From contig DATGXG010000049.1 in the NCBI GenBank assembly GCA_035299085.1, positions 1 through 42,861 of the forward strand: 42,861 bases of DNA, written 5' to 3'. A model generated the notes under the pieces. The model saw only the letters and a program-made list of their open reading frames with translations. It ran no database searches and was not told the DNA's origin. Made by a program: the position numbers and the translations under genes. Positions 1 through 8,998 of the stretch are shown piece after piece (position 1 is the stretch's first letter; each line of letters starts with the position of its first letter). This DNA comes from Bacteroidales bacterium. GTDB lineage: Bacteria; Bacteroidota; Bacteroidia; Bacteroidales; UBA10428.

Positions 1-408
1 ATCCGCGGTACTCCGCGTGAAGCCGATATGATGGTAATTGCCGGCACTGTCTTTATAAAAATGGCCCCGATCATTAAAAAGCTTCATGAACAAATGATGG
101 CACCACGCTGGGTGATTTCAATGGGTTCCTGCGCCAACTCGGGTGGAATGTACGACATATACAGCGTTGTACAGGGAGTTGATAAATTCCTGCCGGTGGA
201 CGTTTATGTACCTGGCTGTCCGCCTCGACCCGACGCATTTCTTGAAGGACTGCTGCTGTTAAGGGATTCAATTGGCAAAGAACAACGGCCGTTAAGTTGG
301 TTTATCGGTCCACAGGGCATCACAAAAGCTGACAAGGTCAGTTTCCGCGATCTCAAAAACGAAGACCGTATTAAAATGGGAAACATCAGGCCCATGAATG
401 AATCCTGA
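1..408 (+). CDS. nuoB: NADH-quinone oxidoreductase subunit B (5' end outside window)
   Basis: C-terminal 135 codons of NuoB; the frame is open from base 1, so the gene starts upstream. NuoB carries cluster N2 at the junction with NuoCD, the last electron carrier before quinone. Two N2 cysteine contexts are visible, GSCANSGG and PGCPPRP; the tandem-Cys motif would lie upstream, outside the window. The tail after PGCPPRP (SIGKEQRPLSW) resembles the enterobacterial form rather than the short NuoB of the 11-subunit complexes. The first gene of a tight + strand operon; nuoCD starts 17 bp after its stop. nuoA is expected just upstream but cannot be seen. Confidence 0.96.
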   Translation: MRGTPREADMMVIAGTVFIKMAPIIKKLHEQMMAPRWVISMGSCANSGGMYDIYSVVQGVDKFLPVDVYVPGCPPRPDAFLEGLLLLRDSIGKEQRPLSWFIGPQGITKADKVSFRDLKNEDRIKMGNIRPMNES

Positions 409-425
409 TCCTTAATGCCGGTATC

Positions 426-2174
426 ATGAACAATGACCCTTCCCTGATATCAGAGATTATTGCAAAATTCGGAGATTCAGCCATCGTTGAGAACCAGGCT
501 GCGGCTGACGGTACCCCCACTTTGTGGGTGAAGGATGACCATGTGAAAGAAGTGCTGCGGTACCTGAAAACAGGCGTTGCACAGCCATTCAACATGCTGT
601 ATGATCTTACTGCAACCGACGACCGTCGCAAGCGGAACCGGAATGAGGCTGAACGTGATTTCACAGTTGTATACCATCTCACATCCATCGGCCGAAACGA
701 GGATGTACGCATTAAAACATCTCTCTCCGGCGAATACCCCTCTATTAAATCAATAACCGATATCTGGCCATCGGCGAACTGGTATGAGCGGGAAGTTTAT
801 GATATGTACGGAATCAGTTTCACCGGTCACCCCAACCTTCGGCGAATCCTGTTGCCTGCCACCTGGAACGGACATCCCCTGAGAAAAGAATATGCTGCCA
901 GGGCAACCGAGTGGGGTCCCTATGTTTTGAATGATCAGATACGGCAGATATCCGATGCGGATTTAAAATTCAATCCCGCCGATTTCGGCCTTTCAACAGG
1001 AACTGAAGAATCGGATTACATGTTTCTTAATATCGGCCCGCAGCATCCCGGAACACACGGCTTGTTGCGATTGATCCTCCAGCTCGATGGTGAAGATATT
1101 GTTGAAGTGGTTCCCGATATTGGCTTCCATCACCGGGGTGCCGAAAAAATGGGCGAACGGCAGTCCTGGCACACCTTTATTCCATACACCGACAGGATCG
1201 ATTACCTGGGTGGTGTGCTCAACAACATGGCCTACTTGCTGTCGGTTGAGAAAATTGCAGGCATTGAAGTGCCTGACAGGGCCAAATTCATCCGGATCAT
1301 GATGAGCGAACTGTTCAGAATAGGCAGCCACCTTGTCTGGTTCGGCACCTATGCACAAGACCTTGGCCAGATGTCACCTGTATTCTACGCTTTCAACGAC
1401 CGCGAAAGAATGTATGACATTGTGGGCGCAGTTACCGGAGGCCGCATGCATCCGTCGTGGTTCAGGATCGGCGGAGTTGCCCATGACCTGCCGGATGGAT
1501 GGGAAAAGCTTGTCGGAGATTTCATCGAATACTTCCCTAAAAGAATCCGTGAATTTGAAAAGGAAACTATAAAGAACAGGATATTCAAGGCGCGTACAAT
1601 AGGAATCGGAGCCTATACAGCCGAAGAAGCCATAGAATGGGGCGTTACAGGACCCGGATTGAGATCTACCGGAGTTTCATGGGATTACAGGAAGACCAGA
1701 CCTTACTCCGGGTTCGAGAACTTTGATTTTGATGTGCCAATAGGCAAAAACGGCGACTGTTATGACCGTTCAACTGTAAGGATTGAAGAGATGAGGCAAA
1801 GCCTGCGGATTATTAAACAATGCCTGGATAACATGCCTTCCGGTTCTTACAAATCAGATCATCCGCTAACGACACCTCCCCTGAAAGACAAAACTATGAA
1901 AGATATTGAAACACTGATCACCCATTTTCTCGGGGTTACATGGGGGCCGGTAATTCCGCCCGGTGAAGCCATGATCCCCACGGAAGCCGCAAAAGGAAGC
2001 AACGCTTATTATCTTGTCAGTGACGGCAATACTTCATCGCACAGGACAAGGATCAGGACTCCGACCTTTGCCCATTTACAGATGCTTCCCCTGATCAGTA
2101 AAGGATATACGATTCCGGACCTGCTGTCGATCCTGGGCGCAATGGACATTGTGCTGGCCGACCTTGACCGGTAA
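426..2174 (+). CDS. nuoCD: NADH-quinone oxidoreductase subunit C/D fusion
   Basis: A 582-residue fusion of the 30-kDa (NuoC, about residues 1-190) and 49-kDa (NuoD, about 200-582) subunits of complex I. The NuoC signature around EREVYDMYGI and the NuoD motifs QHPGTHG (about 205-211), FHHRGAEKMGE and YTDRIDY are present; the His of GTHG and the Tyr of YTDRIDY correspond to the residues lining the quinone headgroup site. The C-terminus ends in the typical DLDR. Fusion of C and D is characteristic of the E. coli-type complex; many Bacteroidota have separate genes. It starts 17 bp after nuoB and is followed by nuoE after 28 bp. No gap or frameshift is seen at the fusion joint. Confidence 0.98.
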   Translation: MNNDPSLISEIIAKFGDSAIVENQAAADGTPTLWVKDDHVKEVLRYLKTGVAQPFNMLYDLTATDDRRKRNRNEAERDFTVVYHLTSIGRNEDVRIKTSLSGEYPSIKSITDIWPSANWYEREVYDMYGISFTGHPNLRRILLPATWNGHPLRKEYAARATEWGPYVLNDQIRQISDADLKFNPADFGLSTGTEESDYMFLNIGPQHPGTHGLLRLILQLDGEDIVEVVPDIGFHHRGAEKMGERQSWHTFIPYTDRIDYLGGVLNNMAYLLSVEKIAGIEVPDRAKFIRIMMSELFRIGSHLVWFGTYAQDLGQMSPVFYAFNDRERMYDIVGAVTGGRMHPSWFRIGGVAHDLPDGWEKLVGDFIEYFPKRIREFEKETIKNRIFKARTIGIGAYTAEEAIEWGVTGPGLRSTGVSWDYRKTRPYSGFENFDFDVPIGKNGDCYDRSTVRIEEMRQSLRIIKQCLDNMPSGSYKSDHPLTTPPLKDKTMKDIETLITHFLGVTWGPVIPPGEAMIPTEAAKGSNAYYLVSDGNTSSHRTRIRTPTFAHLQMLPLISKGYTIPDLLSILGAMDIVLADLDR

Positions 2175-2202
2175 CCGATTGTTACAAATGAAATGTTAAC
2201 CT

Positions 2203-2667
2203 ATGCTAAGCCCTCACGAAAAAGAAGAAATACAAAAGGAAATAGCACTCTATCCCTATGCCCAGGCGGCCTGTATTGATGCGTTGAAAGTAGTACAGGA
2301 ACACAGGGGATGGATATCTGATGAAGCTATCAGGGATGTGGCCGAAGAATTATCCATGTCGGTAACTGAAGTAGACAGCATTGCCACGTTTTATACACGT
2401 TTATACCGCAAACCCGTTGGCCGCAATGTAATTCTGATTTGCGACAGTGTCAGCTGCATGGTTATGGGCTATGAAACCGTTTATAAACGCATATCGGATA
2501 TTCTTTCCATACGCTTCGGGGAAACCACACCTGACGGAAGGTTCACCCTGTTACCCATTTCCTGTCTCGGCGATTGTGACCATGCGCCTTCACTGATGAT
2601 CAACAATGACCTGTACCACGATATAGCTCCTGAGCAGGTCCAAACTCTGCTTGACCGATACAAATAA
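2203..2667 (+). CDS. nuoE: NADH-quinone oxidoreductase subunit E
   Basis: A 154-residue thioredoxin-fold subunit of the NADH-oxidising N module, carrying the off-pathway [2Fe-2S] cluster N1a. The four ligands are visible as C80 and C85 (CDSVSC) and C121 and C125 (CLGDC), the normal Cx4C/Cx3C arrangement. Length is usual for the family (about 150-170). It sits between nuoCD and nuoF (3 bp to nuoF), so the peripheral-arm genes are in the standard order. Its presence with nuoF and nuoG shows that this complex I takes electrons from NADH rather than being the N-module-less 11-subunit version. Confidence 0.98.
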   Translation: MLSPHEKEEIQKEIALYPYAQAACIDALKVVQEHRGWISDEAIRDVAEELSMSVTEVDSIATFYTRLYRKPVGRNVILICDSVSCMVMGYETVYKRISDILSIRFGETTPDGRFTLLPISCLGDCDHAPSLMINNDLYHDIAPEQVQTLLDRYK

Positions 2668-2670
2668 GCT

Positions 2671-3945
2671 ATGGAAAAGCCTTTGACAAAATACATACTG
2701 CCCGATAAGGATCCTCTGGATTTTGCAGCCTATTCAAAAGAAGGTGGCTATGCGGGGGTTGACAAGGCATTGAAGCAGATGGCTCCCGACGAAGTGACAA
2801 ACCTGGTGAAAGATTCCACTTTACAGGGTCGCGGAGGCGCCGGATTCCCTACAGGAATGAAATGGAGCCTCACGCTTAAAAATCCGGGCGGATCAGGACT
2901 CAAGTACCTCATCACCAATGCCGATGAAATGGAACCGGGTGCCTTTAAAGACAGGTATCTGCTTGAAGGGAACCCTCACCAGCTCATCTCCGGTATGATC
3001 ATAGCCGCCTATGCCATCCAGGCTCAGAAGGCTTACATTTTTCTCAGATGGGCTTACAAAAAGGCGGAAGTCATTCTCAAAAAGGCAATAGACGAAGCAT
3101 ACAAAGCAGGTTACCTCGGAAACAACATCCTGGGTACCGGTTACAGTCTCGATATGTACCTGCATTCAAGTGCCGGAAGGTACATCTGCGGTGAAGAAAC
3201 CGCACTGATCAACTCACTTGAAGGAAAGCGCGGCCTTCCACGATCGAAACCACCGTTCCCGGGCACAAGCGGACTGTTTGGTCAGCCTACGGTGGTTAAT
3301 AATGTGGAGACCCTTTCGTGGATTTCCCATATTGTTGAGAATGGCGCTGACTGGTTTAAGAAATTAAGCCTTACCGGCGAAGGAGGAACCAAAATTTACG
3401 GTGTAAGCGGAAGGGTGAAAAAGCCCGGCTTGTGGGAGCTTCCTATGGGCACACCATTGAGGGAAGTGCTGATGGATTATGCAGGCGGTATGCAGGATGG
3501 CTATGAGCTTAGGGGAATTATTCCCGGTGGCGGTTCAACCGATTTCATGACACCCGATCATCTTGATGTTCCCCTTGATTTCAAAGGAACTGTGAGTGCA
3601 GGCAGCAGGCTGGGAACCGGAACGATGATCATCCTGGATGATAAAACCTGCCCTGTCGCATTTATAAAAAATCTTATAAGCTTCTTTTCAGCTGAAAGCT
3701 GCGGATGGTGTACTCCGTGCCGCGAGGGACTGCCCTGGACCGACAAGATCCTGCAGGCCTTTGAAGAAGGAAGAGGTAAAATGGAATACCTCGATACCCT
3801 GTCATTTCATACCCGGTATATGGGCCCGGGAAACACATTCTGTGCCCATGCTCCCGGAGCTATGGAACCTTTGCAGAGCGGGCTGAAATATTTCCGCGAC
3901 GATTTCATCAGGCATATACATGAAAAAAGTTGTCCCTGGAGGTAA
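2671..3945 (+). CDS. nuoF: NADH-quinone oxidoreductase subunit F
   Basis: A 424-residue flavoprotein that oxidises NADH and passes electrons from FMN to [4Fe-4S] cluster N3. The glycine-rich FMN/NADH site GRGGAGFPTG is at 53-62 and the acidic NADEMEPG loop at 83-90. N3 ligands are C344, C347 and C350 (ESCGWCTPC) and C391 (TFCAHAPG). The Met in NADEMEPG and the GWCTPC and CAHAPG wording match the enterobacterial type; many other NuoF proteins have NADESEPG. The stop at 3943-3945 is 4 bp before the preferred nuoG start. Soluble, in the peripheral arm. Confidence 0.98.
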   Translation: MEKPLTKYILPDKDPLDFAAYSKEGGYAGVDKALKQMAPDEVTNLVKDSTLQGRGGAGFPTGMKWSLTLKNPGGSGLKYLITNADEMEPGAFKDRYLLEGNPHQLISGMIIAAYAIQAQKAYIFLRWAYKKAEVILKKAIDEAYKAGYLGNNILGTGYSLDMYLHSSAGRYICGEETALINSLEGKRGLPRSKPPFPGTSGLFGQPTVVNNVETLSWISHIVENGADWFKKLSLTGEGGTKIYGVSGRVKKPGLWELPMGTPLREVLMDYAGGMQDGYELRGIIPGGGSTDFMTPDHLDVPLDFKGTVSAGSRLGTGTMIILDDKTCPVAFIKNLISFFSAESCGWCTPCREGLPWTDKILQAFEEGRGKMEYLDTLSFHTRYMGPGNTFCAHAPGAMEPLQSGLKYFRDDFIRHIHEKSCPWR

Positions 3946-3949
3946 TGTA

Positions 3950-6658
3950 ATGGTGAAAATTCAGATAGATAATCGAATATATGAGGTTGAAGAAGGAAAG
4001 AACCTTCTTGAAGCCTGTATTGCCCTGGGCATTGACCTTCCCTATTTCTGCTATCATCCTGCCATGGGATCGGTAGGCGCCTGCAGGCAATGTGCAGTGA
4101 AAAAGTACGCAAATGCCGACGACAAAAAAGGCAGGATCATTATGGCCTGCATGGAACCGGTGGCTGAAGGACTGAACATTTCGGTGAAGGATATACAGGC
4201 GGCTGATTTCAGGGCATCGGTGATTGAAGGGCTGATGACCAATCACCCTCATGATTGCCCTGTTTGCGACGAAGGAGGCGAATGTCATCTCCAGGATATG
4301 ACTGTAATGACAGGCCACAATTACAGGCGTTTCGACTTCAAAAAAAGAACATACGTAAACCAGTACCTGGGTCCGTTCATTCATCATGAAATGAACCGGT
4401 GTATCCAATGCTACAGGTGCGTACGATTTTACAGGGATTATGCAGGAGGGAACGACCTGAATGTTTTCAGTTCGGCCAACCATGTGTATTTCGGCCGCGA
4501 AAAAGAGGGAATCCTCGAAAGTGAATTCAGTGGAAACCTTGTTGAGGTTTGTCCCACAGGGGTTTTTACAGATAAAACCCTTCAGAAGCATTACACCCGA
4601 AAATGGGATCTCACAAACACTCCTTCGGTTTGTGTACACTGCAGCCTCGGGTGCAACACCTTGCTCAGTGAAAGATACGGTACCGTGCGCCGAACAATGA
4701 GCCGGTATAATGGTGAAGTAAATAGCTACTTTTTATGCGACAGGGGCCGCTTTGGCTATGAATTCATCAACCACCCTGAAAGAATAAAACATGTACTTGC
4801 CAGGCAACAGGATGACAGCTTCAATGAGGCTAACTTTTCTTCAGTTGCCGGACGAATTCAAAAAGGCAAAATAATAGGGATCGGCTCACCCCGGGCATCC
4901 CTTGAATCAAATTTCGCCCTGATGAGGCTTACCGGAAAAGATAAATTTTTCCATGGTGTCAGTCAACGTGAATTCAACACCATCAAGAGAGCAATTGAAA
5001 TGATGCAGCAGGATGGAGTGCACATTCCATCGCTGCGGGAAACTGAAAAGGCCGATGCCATTCTTATAGTTGGCGAAGACATTACCCAGACCGCGCCGGT
5101 TCTGGCATTGTCGATCAGGCAGGCAGTGAGGAACAAAGCGCTGGCTTATGCCGAAAGCATGAAAATTCCGGCATGGAATGACACCTCTGCCCGTGAAATC
5201 GGACAGGATGTACGAAGCCCTCTATATATCATCAACAGCCATACAACAAAACTGGAGGACATTGCCAAAAAGGCACTATATGTTAGCCCTGAGGAAATAA
5301 GCCGCACGGCATTTGCCTTAGCCAATGCAATCAATAAGTCGGCGCCGGAAGTAACTGATATTGCCGACAATATAAAGGAAATCACAAAGAATGTGGCTGC
5401 AGATCTGCTTGCCGCTGAAAGGCCGTTAATCATAGCCGGCACTGCCCGGGGAGATGAAAAGATTTCGGATGCAGTAGAAAATCTTGTGACTGCCCTTGTA
5501 TCAGCCGGTAAAACGCCATGGGTGATGTACACTTTCAGCGAATGCAACAGCGTAGGTCTCGGAATGATGGAAGGCAGGAGTCTTTCGGATGCCTTTGACA
5601 CCATGCAGAATGAACCCGGAAACACTGTTGTCATTCTTGAAAACGACCTGTTTAAAAAGGAAGAAGAAGAATCCGTTAAGAAGGCCTTTGCCGGTGCGGA
5701 GTTTGTGATTCTTATGGATCATTTTCTTCATTCCTCGGCTAAACTGGCTGATGCCATTCTGCCGGCCGCCACTTACGCCGAATCATCAGGCACTCTTGTA
5801 AATAACGAAGGAAGGGCTCAGCGATTTTACCCTGTTCTTCCCGATCATCATGAAGCGAAGGAAAGCTGGAAATGGCTGGATCAGCTAAAGCAAATCACTT
5901 CAAATGAAAGTGAAAAAATCATTCATTTCGACGACCTTGTTGAAACGATGACGCAGTATTACCCCGACTTTGTTCCTATCCGAAAGAGCCTGCCAAACTC
6001 GGCAATCCGGTACTTCAATGAAAAAATTGCACGACAGACACAACGATATAGCGGAAGAACTGCTATAACGGCCAATATAAGCGTGAGCGAACCTAAGCCA
6101 CCGGAGGATGATGATTCGCCGTTGAAATTCAGCATGGAAGGCTTCATGGGTGTGCCGCCTGCAAATCTGACCCCTTATTACTGGTGGCCGGGATGGAATT
6201 CGCCACAGGCAATAAACAAATACCTTGATGAACCAAACGGTTCCAACAGGAATTTCGATCCGGGTATCCGGCTGATCGAAGGCAACGCATCACAGCGAAT
6301 CGTATACAAAACGGATGTTCCGAAAAAGAATTCTCCTGAAAAAGGAACCCTGCAATTGTTTGCGGTGGCTGCGATTTTTGGTTCCGAAGAGTTGAGTGCC
6401 CGCGGAGTGGCAATATCCAGCCGCATCCCGGAACCATTTATCCTGATCAGTTCAAAACAAAAGGATACGGCCGGAATACAGGATGACACTTCTGTGCAGG
6501 TGACCCTTAATAATACAATCCTTACATTAAAAGTTAAAACCGATGATTCCATGCCTGAAGGTGCCGCCGGAATTTCATGGCCATTGCCGGGTTTACCGTT
6601 TCTGAACCTGCCGGCAACAGGAAAAATAATAACGGGTAATTCAAACAATACAAAATGA
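3950..6658 (+). CDS. nuoG: NADH-quinone oxidoreductase subunit G
   Basis: A 902-residue iron-sulfur subunit. From the N-terminus: [2Fe-2S] N1b (C34, C45, C48, C67), [4Fe-4S] N5 with one His (H99, C103, C106, C112), [4Fe-4S] N4 (C151, C154, C157, C201), then an exact Cx2Cx3Cx27C motif (C228, C231, C235, C263) for the extra cluster N7. A molybdopterin-oxidoreductase-like domain follows (LADAILPAATYAE), structural only in this family, and a C-terminal segment with PGWNSPQAINK as in enterobacterial NuoG. I chose the start at 3950 because GGAGG at 3938-3942 is correctly spaced and MVKIQID matches family N-termini; an in-frame ATG at 3920 would overlap nuoF. Confidence 0.97.
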   Translation: MVKIQIDNRIYEVEEGKNLLEACIALGIDLPYFCYHPAMGSVGACRQCAVKKYANADDKKGRIIMACMEPVAEGLNISVKDIQAADFRASVIEGLMTNHPHDCPVCDEGGECHLQDMTVMTGHNYRRFDFKKRTYVNQYLGPFIHHEMNRCIQCYRCVRFYRDYAGGNDLNVFSSANHVYFGREKEGILESEFSGNLVEVCPTGVFTDKTLQKHYTRKWDLTNTPSVCVHCSLGCNTLLSERYGTVRRTMSRYNGEVNSYFLCDRGRFGYEFINHPERIKHVLARQQDDSFNEANFSSVAGRIQKGKIIGIGSPRASLESNFALMRLTGKDKFFHGVSQREFNTIKRAIEMMQQDGVHIPSLRETEKADAILIVGEDITQTAPVLALSIRQAVRNKALAYAESMKIPAWNDTSAREIGQDVRSPLYIINSHTTKLEDIAKKALYVSPEEISRTAFALANAINKSAPEVTDIADNIKEITKNVAADLLAAERPLIIAGTARGDEKISDAVENLVTALVSAGKTPWVMYTFSECNSVGLGMMEGRSLSDAFDTMQNEPGNTVVILENDLFKKEEEESVKKAFAGAEFVILMDHFLHSSAKLADAILPAATYAESSGTLVNNEGRAQRFYPVLPDHHEAKESWKWLDQLKQITSNESEKIIHFDDLVETMTQYYPDFVPIRKSLPNSAIRYFNEKIARQTQRYSGRTAITANISVSEPKPPEDDDSPLKFSMEGFMGVPPANLTPYYWWPGWNSPQAINKYLDEPNGSNRNFDPGIRLIEGNASQRIVYKTDVPKKNSPEKGTLQLFAVAAIFGSEELSARGVAISSRIPEPFILISSKQKDTAGIQDDTSVQVTLNNTILTLKVKTDDSMPEGAAGISWPLPGLPFLNLPATGKIITGNSNNTK

Positions 6659-6662
6659 CGGT

Positions 6663-7604
6663 ATGAATTATATATTCATCATAATCGGTGTGTTGATGAT
6701 TGCTCTTAACCTGGCGGCCGGACTGATCTGGGTAGAGCGAAGGCTGCTGGCATTGTTCCAGGACCGTTACGGCCCCAACCGTGTAGGTCCGTTAGGATTG
6801 CTGCAGGTTGTAGCTGATGTGATCAAGATCTTTTTCAAGGAAGACTGGATCCCTCCGTTTGCCGACAAGGCTGTTTTTATAATAGCCCCGGGAATCCTCA
6901 TTGCCACGATCCTGCTTACATTTGCGGTCATCCCCTTCACCGGCAGTTTTTATATTCTTGATTCAAACATTGCCATCCTTTTCTTCCTGGGAAATTCATC
7001 GCTTGGTGTTTACAGCATCGTGCTGGGCGGCTGGGCTTCGAATAACAAATATTCGCTTCTCGGCTCAATCCGTGCTTCGGCCCAGATGCTAACGTATGAA
7101 GTTTTTATGGGACTGTCACTCGTTGGCGTGATCATGATGGCCGATAGTTTCAACCTGCGCCAGATTGTGGAAGCCCAGAAAAACGGGTGGTTCATCATAC
7201 CGCAGTTCGTCAGTTTTGTAATCTTTTTCATAGCGGGAATCGCAGAAACCCACCGGACGCCTTTCGATATACCTGAAGCGGAAGGAGAGCTCGTTGCAGG
7301 TTATCATTCAGAATACTCGGGAATGAAATTCGGTATGTTTTTCGTGGGTGAATACCTGGGCGTAACACTCATTTCAACCCTGATCACCACGCTGTTTTTC
7401 GGCGGCTGGCTTGGCCCGGCATTCCTTCCTCCGGCATTCTGGTTTTTCCTCAAAACAGGTTTCTTTATTTTCCTTTTCATACTCATCAGGGCGTCACTGC
7501 CCCGACCCAGGTATGACCAGCTGATGGAGCTGGGATGGAAAATACTGTTACCGCTTGTTTTGTTAAATATTCTCATTACAGGTGCAATCTTGTTAATCCG
7601 ATAG
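6663..7604 (+). CDS. nuoH: NADH-quinone oxidoreductase subunit H
   Basis: A 313-residue, eight-helix membrane subunit that joins the peripheral and membrane arms and forms the mouth of the quinone tunnel. The family motifs ERRLLALFQDRYGPNRVGP in the first cytoplasmic loop and ETHRTPFDIPEAEGELVAGY in the long acidic loop are intact, including the glutamates of the E-channel region. Length is usual (about 320). It begins 4 bp after the nuoG stop and ends 1 bp before nuoI, so translation is probably coupled through this part of the operon. Confidence 0.98.
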   Translation: MNYIFIIIGVLMIALNLAAGLIWVERRLLALFQDRYGPNRVGPLGLLQVVADVIKIFFKEDWIPPFADKAVFIIAPGILIATILLTFAVIPFTGSFYILDSNIAILFFLGNSSLGVYSIVLGGWASNNKYSLLGSIRASAQMLTYEVFMGLSLVGVIMMADSFNLRQIVEAQKNGWFIIPQFVSFVIFFIAGIAETHRTPFDIPEAEGELVAGYHSEYSGMKFGMFFVGEYLGVTLISTLITTLFFGGWLGPAFLPPAFWFFLKTGFFIFLFILIRASLPRPRYDQLMELGWKILLPLVLLNILITGAILLIR

Positions 7605-7605
7605 T

Positions 7606-8121
7606 ATGATCAGTATTTTAAGAAGCATATGGTATACATTCCTGCATGCGTTTCACAAACGTGAAACAGTGGGATATCCTGAGAACAAGCCTTATCTGCC
7701 TCCGCGATACCGCGGACGTATTGTGCTCACCCGTGATCCGGACGGAAAAGAACGGTGTGTAGCCTGTAACTTATGTGCGGCGGCATGCCCTGTCGACTGC
7801 ATAGCGCTTCAGGCAACTGAGGACAAGGACGGCCGTCGATACCCCGAGTTTTTCAGGATCAATTTTTCAAGGTGCATATTCTGCGGTTTCTGCGAAGAAG
7901 CCTGTCCCACCTATGCCATCCAGCTAACTCCTGACTTTGAGATGAGTGAGTACGACAGGCAGAACCTGGTGTATGAAAAGGAGAATCTGCTGATCGACGG
8001 CCAGGGAAAATATCACGGCTACAATTATTACAGGGTGGCAGGTGTGGATATGGGAGTGAAGAAAAAAGGACAGGGCGACGAGGAAGATCCGCCGGTTGAT
8101 ATTAAAAGCCTAATTCATTAA
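7606..8121 (+). CDS. nuoI: NADH-quinone oxidoreductase subunit I
   Basis: A 171-residue ferredoxin-like subunit with two [4Fe-4S] clusters, N6a and N6b, feeding N2. The two Cx2Cx2Cx3CP motifs are C51-C54-C57-C61 and C90-C93-C96-C100; by family knowledge the fourth ligand of each is swapped. An amphipathic N-terminal helix (about 1-20) would anchor it to NuoH. A C-terminal extension beyond the second cluster ends in an acidic, Pro-containing tail. Located between nuoH and nuoJ as in standard nuo operons. Confidence 0.98.
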   Translation: MISILRSIWYTFLHAFHKRETVGYPENKPYLPPRYRGRIVLTRDPDGKERCVACNLCAAACPVDCIALQATEDKDGRRYPEFFRINFSRCIFCGFCEEACPTYAIQLTPDFEMSEYDRQNLVYEKENLLIDGQGKYHGYNYYRVAGVDMGVKKKGQGDEEDPPVDIKSLIH

Positions 8122-8124
8122 TAT

Positions 8125-8673
8125 ATGAATGCCATTTTTTTCATTGCTGCTGCTGTCGCTATTATTTCATCGCTGTTGGCCATTTCAAACAAGAATGCCA
8201 TTCATGCCCTGCTGTTCCTGATTTTGTCGCTGCTGGCCATTTCAATCATATTTTACATCACCGGCTCGCCCTTTATTGCAGCGCTTGAAGTGATCGTGTA
8301 TGCAGGCGCGATCATGGTTCTTTTCATTTTTGTTGTGATGATGCTGAATGTAGGCAGTGAAAAGCAACAGGAAAGCAGGTGGCTTTCGCCCCGGATATGG
8401 GTAATGCCGGCTATCCTTGCCGTGATCCTGTTTGCAACTTTCATGTACGCCCTCAGTTCAATGAAGCCTATCCAGCGCGAAGTACAGGTAATCGGCCCCA
8501 AACAGGTGGGAGTCACCCTGTTCACCACCTACCTGATTGCAGTTGAAATTTCAGCCATCATGCTGCTGGCCGGAATTGTGGGGGCATACCATTTGGGAAG
8601 AAGGAAAAAATCGGTTGTTCACCGGTTCCTGAAAAAAGAAGAAAAAAGGGTTTTAACCAATATACCATCATGA
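8125..8673 (+). CDS. nuoJ: NADH-quinone oxidoreductase subunit J
   Basis: A 182-residue membrane protein with about five hydrophobic helices; the third contains the conserved VIVYAGAIMVLFIFVVMML stretch, the helix that in complex I structures carries a pi-bulge and takes part in coupling. Length is usual (165-185). The C-terminus is basic and cytoplasmic. The gene overlaps nuoK by 4 bp (ATGA), so the two are translationally coupled. Confidence 0.97.
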   Translation: MNAIFFIAAAVAIISSLLAISNKNAIHALLFLILSLLAISIIFYITGSPFIAALEVIVYAGAIMVLFIFVVMMLNVGSEKQQESRWLSPRIWVMPAILAVILFATFMYALSSMKPIQREVQVIGPKQVGVTLFTTYLIAVEISAIMLLAGIVGAYHLGRRKKSVVHRFLKKEEKRVLTNIPS

Positions 8674-8996
8674 TATCCATTCCTCTCGAAATACAGCTGA
8701 TGTTTGCCGGCATGCTGTTCCTGATCGGGCTTACAGGCCTGCTTGTACGACGCAATGTCATATTCATGCTCATGTCGATTGAAATCATGCTCAACAGCGC
8801 AGGACTGGCATTTGTAATGGCCGGAACACACTGGATGAAAACGGACGGCCAGGCGATGTTTATATTCATCCTGACGGTATCTGCTGCAGAGGTGTCTGTT
8901 GGGTTAGCCCTGATCCTGCAGGCATTTCATCATTATAAAACACTTGATGCCGATGCCATGAGTAAACTGAAAGATAAGAAAACGATACAATTATAG
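8670..8996 (+). CDS. nuoK: NADH-quinone oxidoreductase subunit K
   Basis: A 108-residue three-helix membrane subunit. The family signature is clear: GLLVRRNVIFMLMSIEIMLN, with the conserved Glu of SIEIMLN in helix 2, and the helix 3 segment SAAEVSVGLALI with its second membrane Glu. Both glutamates belong to the proton path. Length is normal (about 100). It overlaps nuoJ by 4 bp; nuoL starts 2 bp after its stop. Confidence 0.97.
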   Translation: MISIPLEIQLMFAGMLFLIGLTGLLVRRNVIFMLMSIEIMLNSAGLAFVMAGTHWMKTDGQAMFIFILTVSAAEVSVGLALILQAFHHYKTLDADAMSKLKDKKTIQL

Positions 8997-8998
8997 TT

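Noticed and set aside
3908..4639. 243-residue minus-strand ORF inside nuoG
   Set aside because: Shadow of the Fe-S domain of nuoG; no motif and no start context.
5146..5634. 162-residue minus-strand ORF inside nuoG
   Set aside because: Ser/Ala/Val-rich translation of the opposite strand of nuoG; no independent support.
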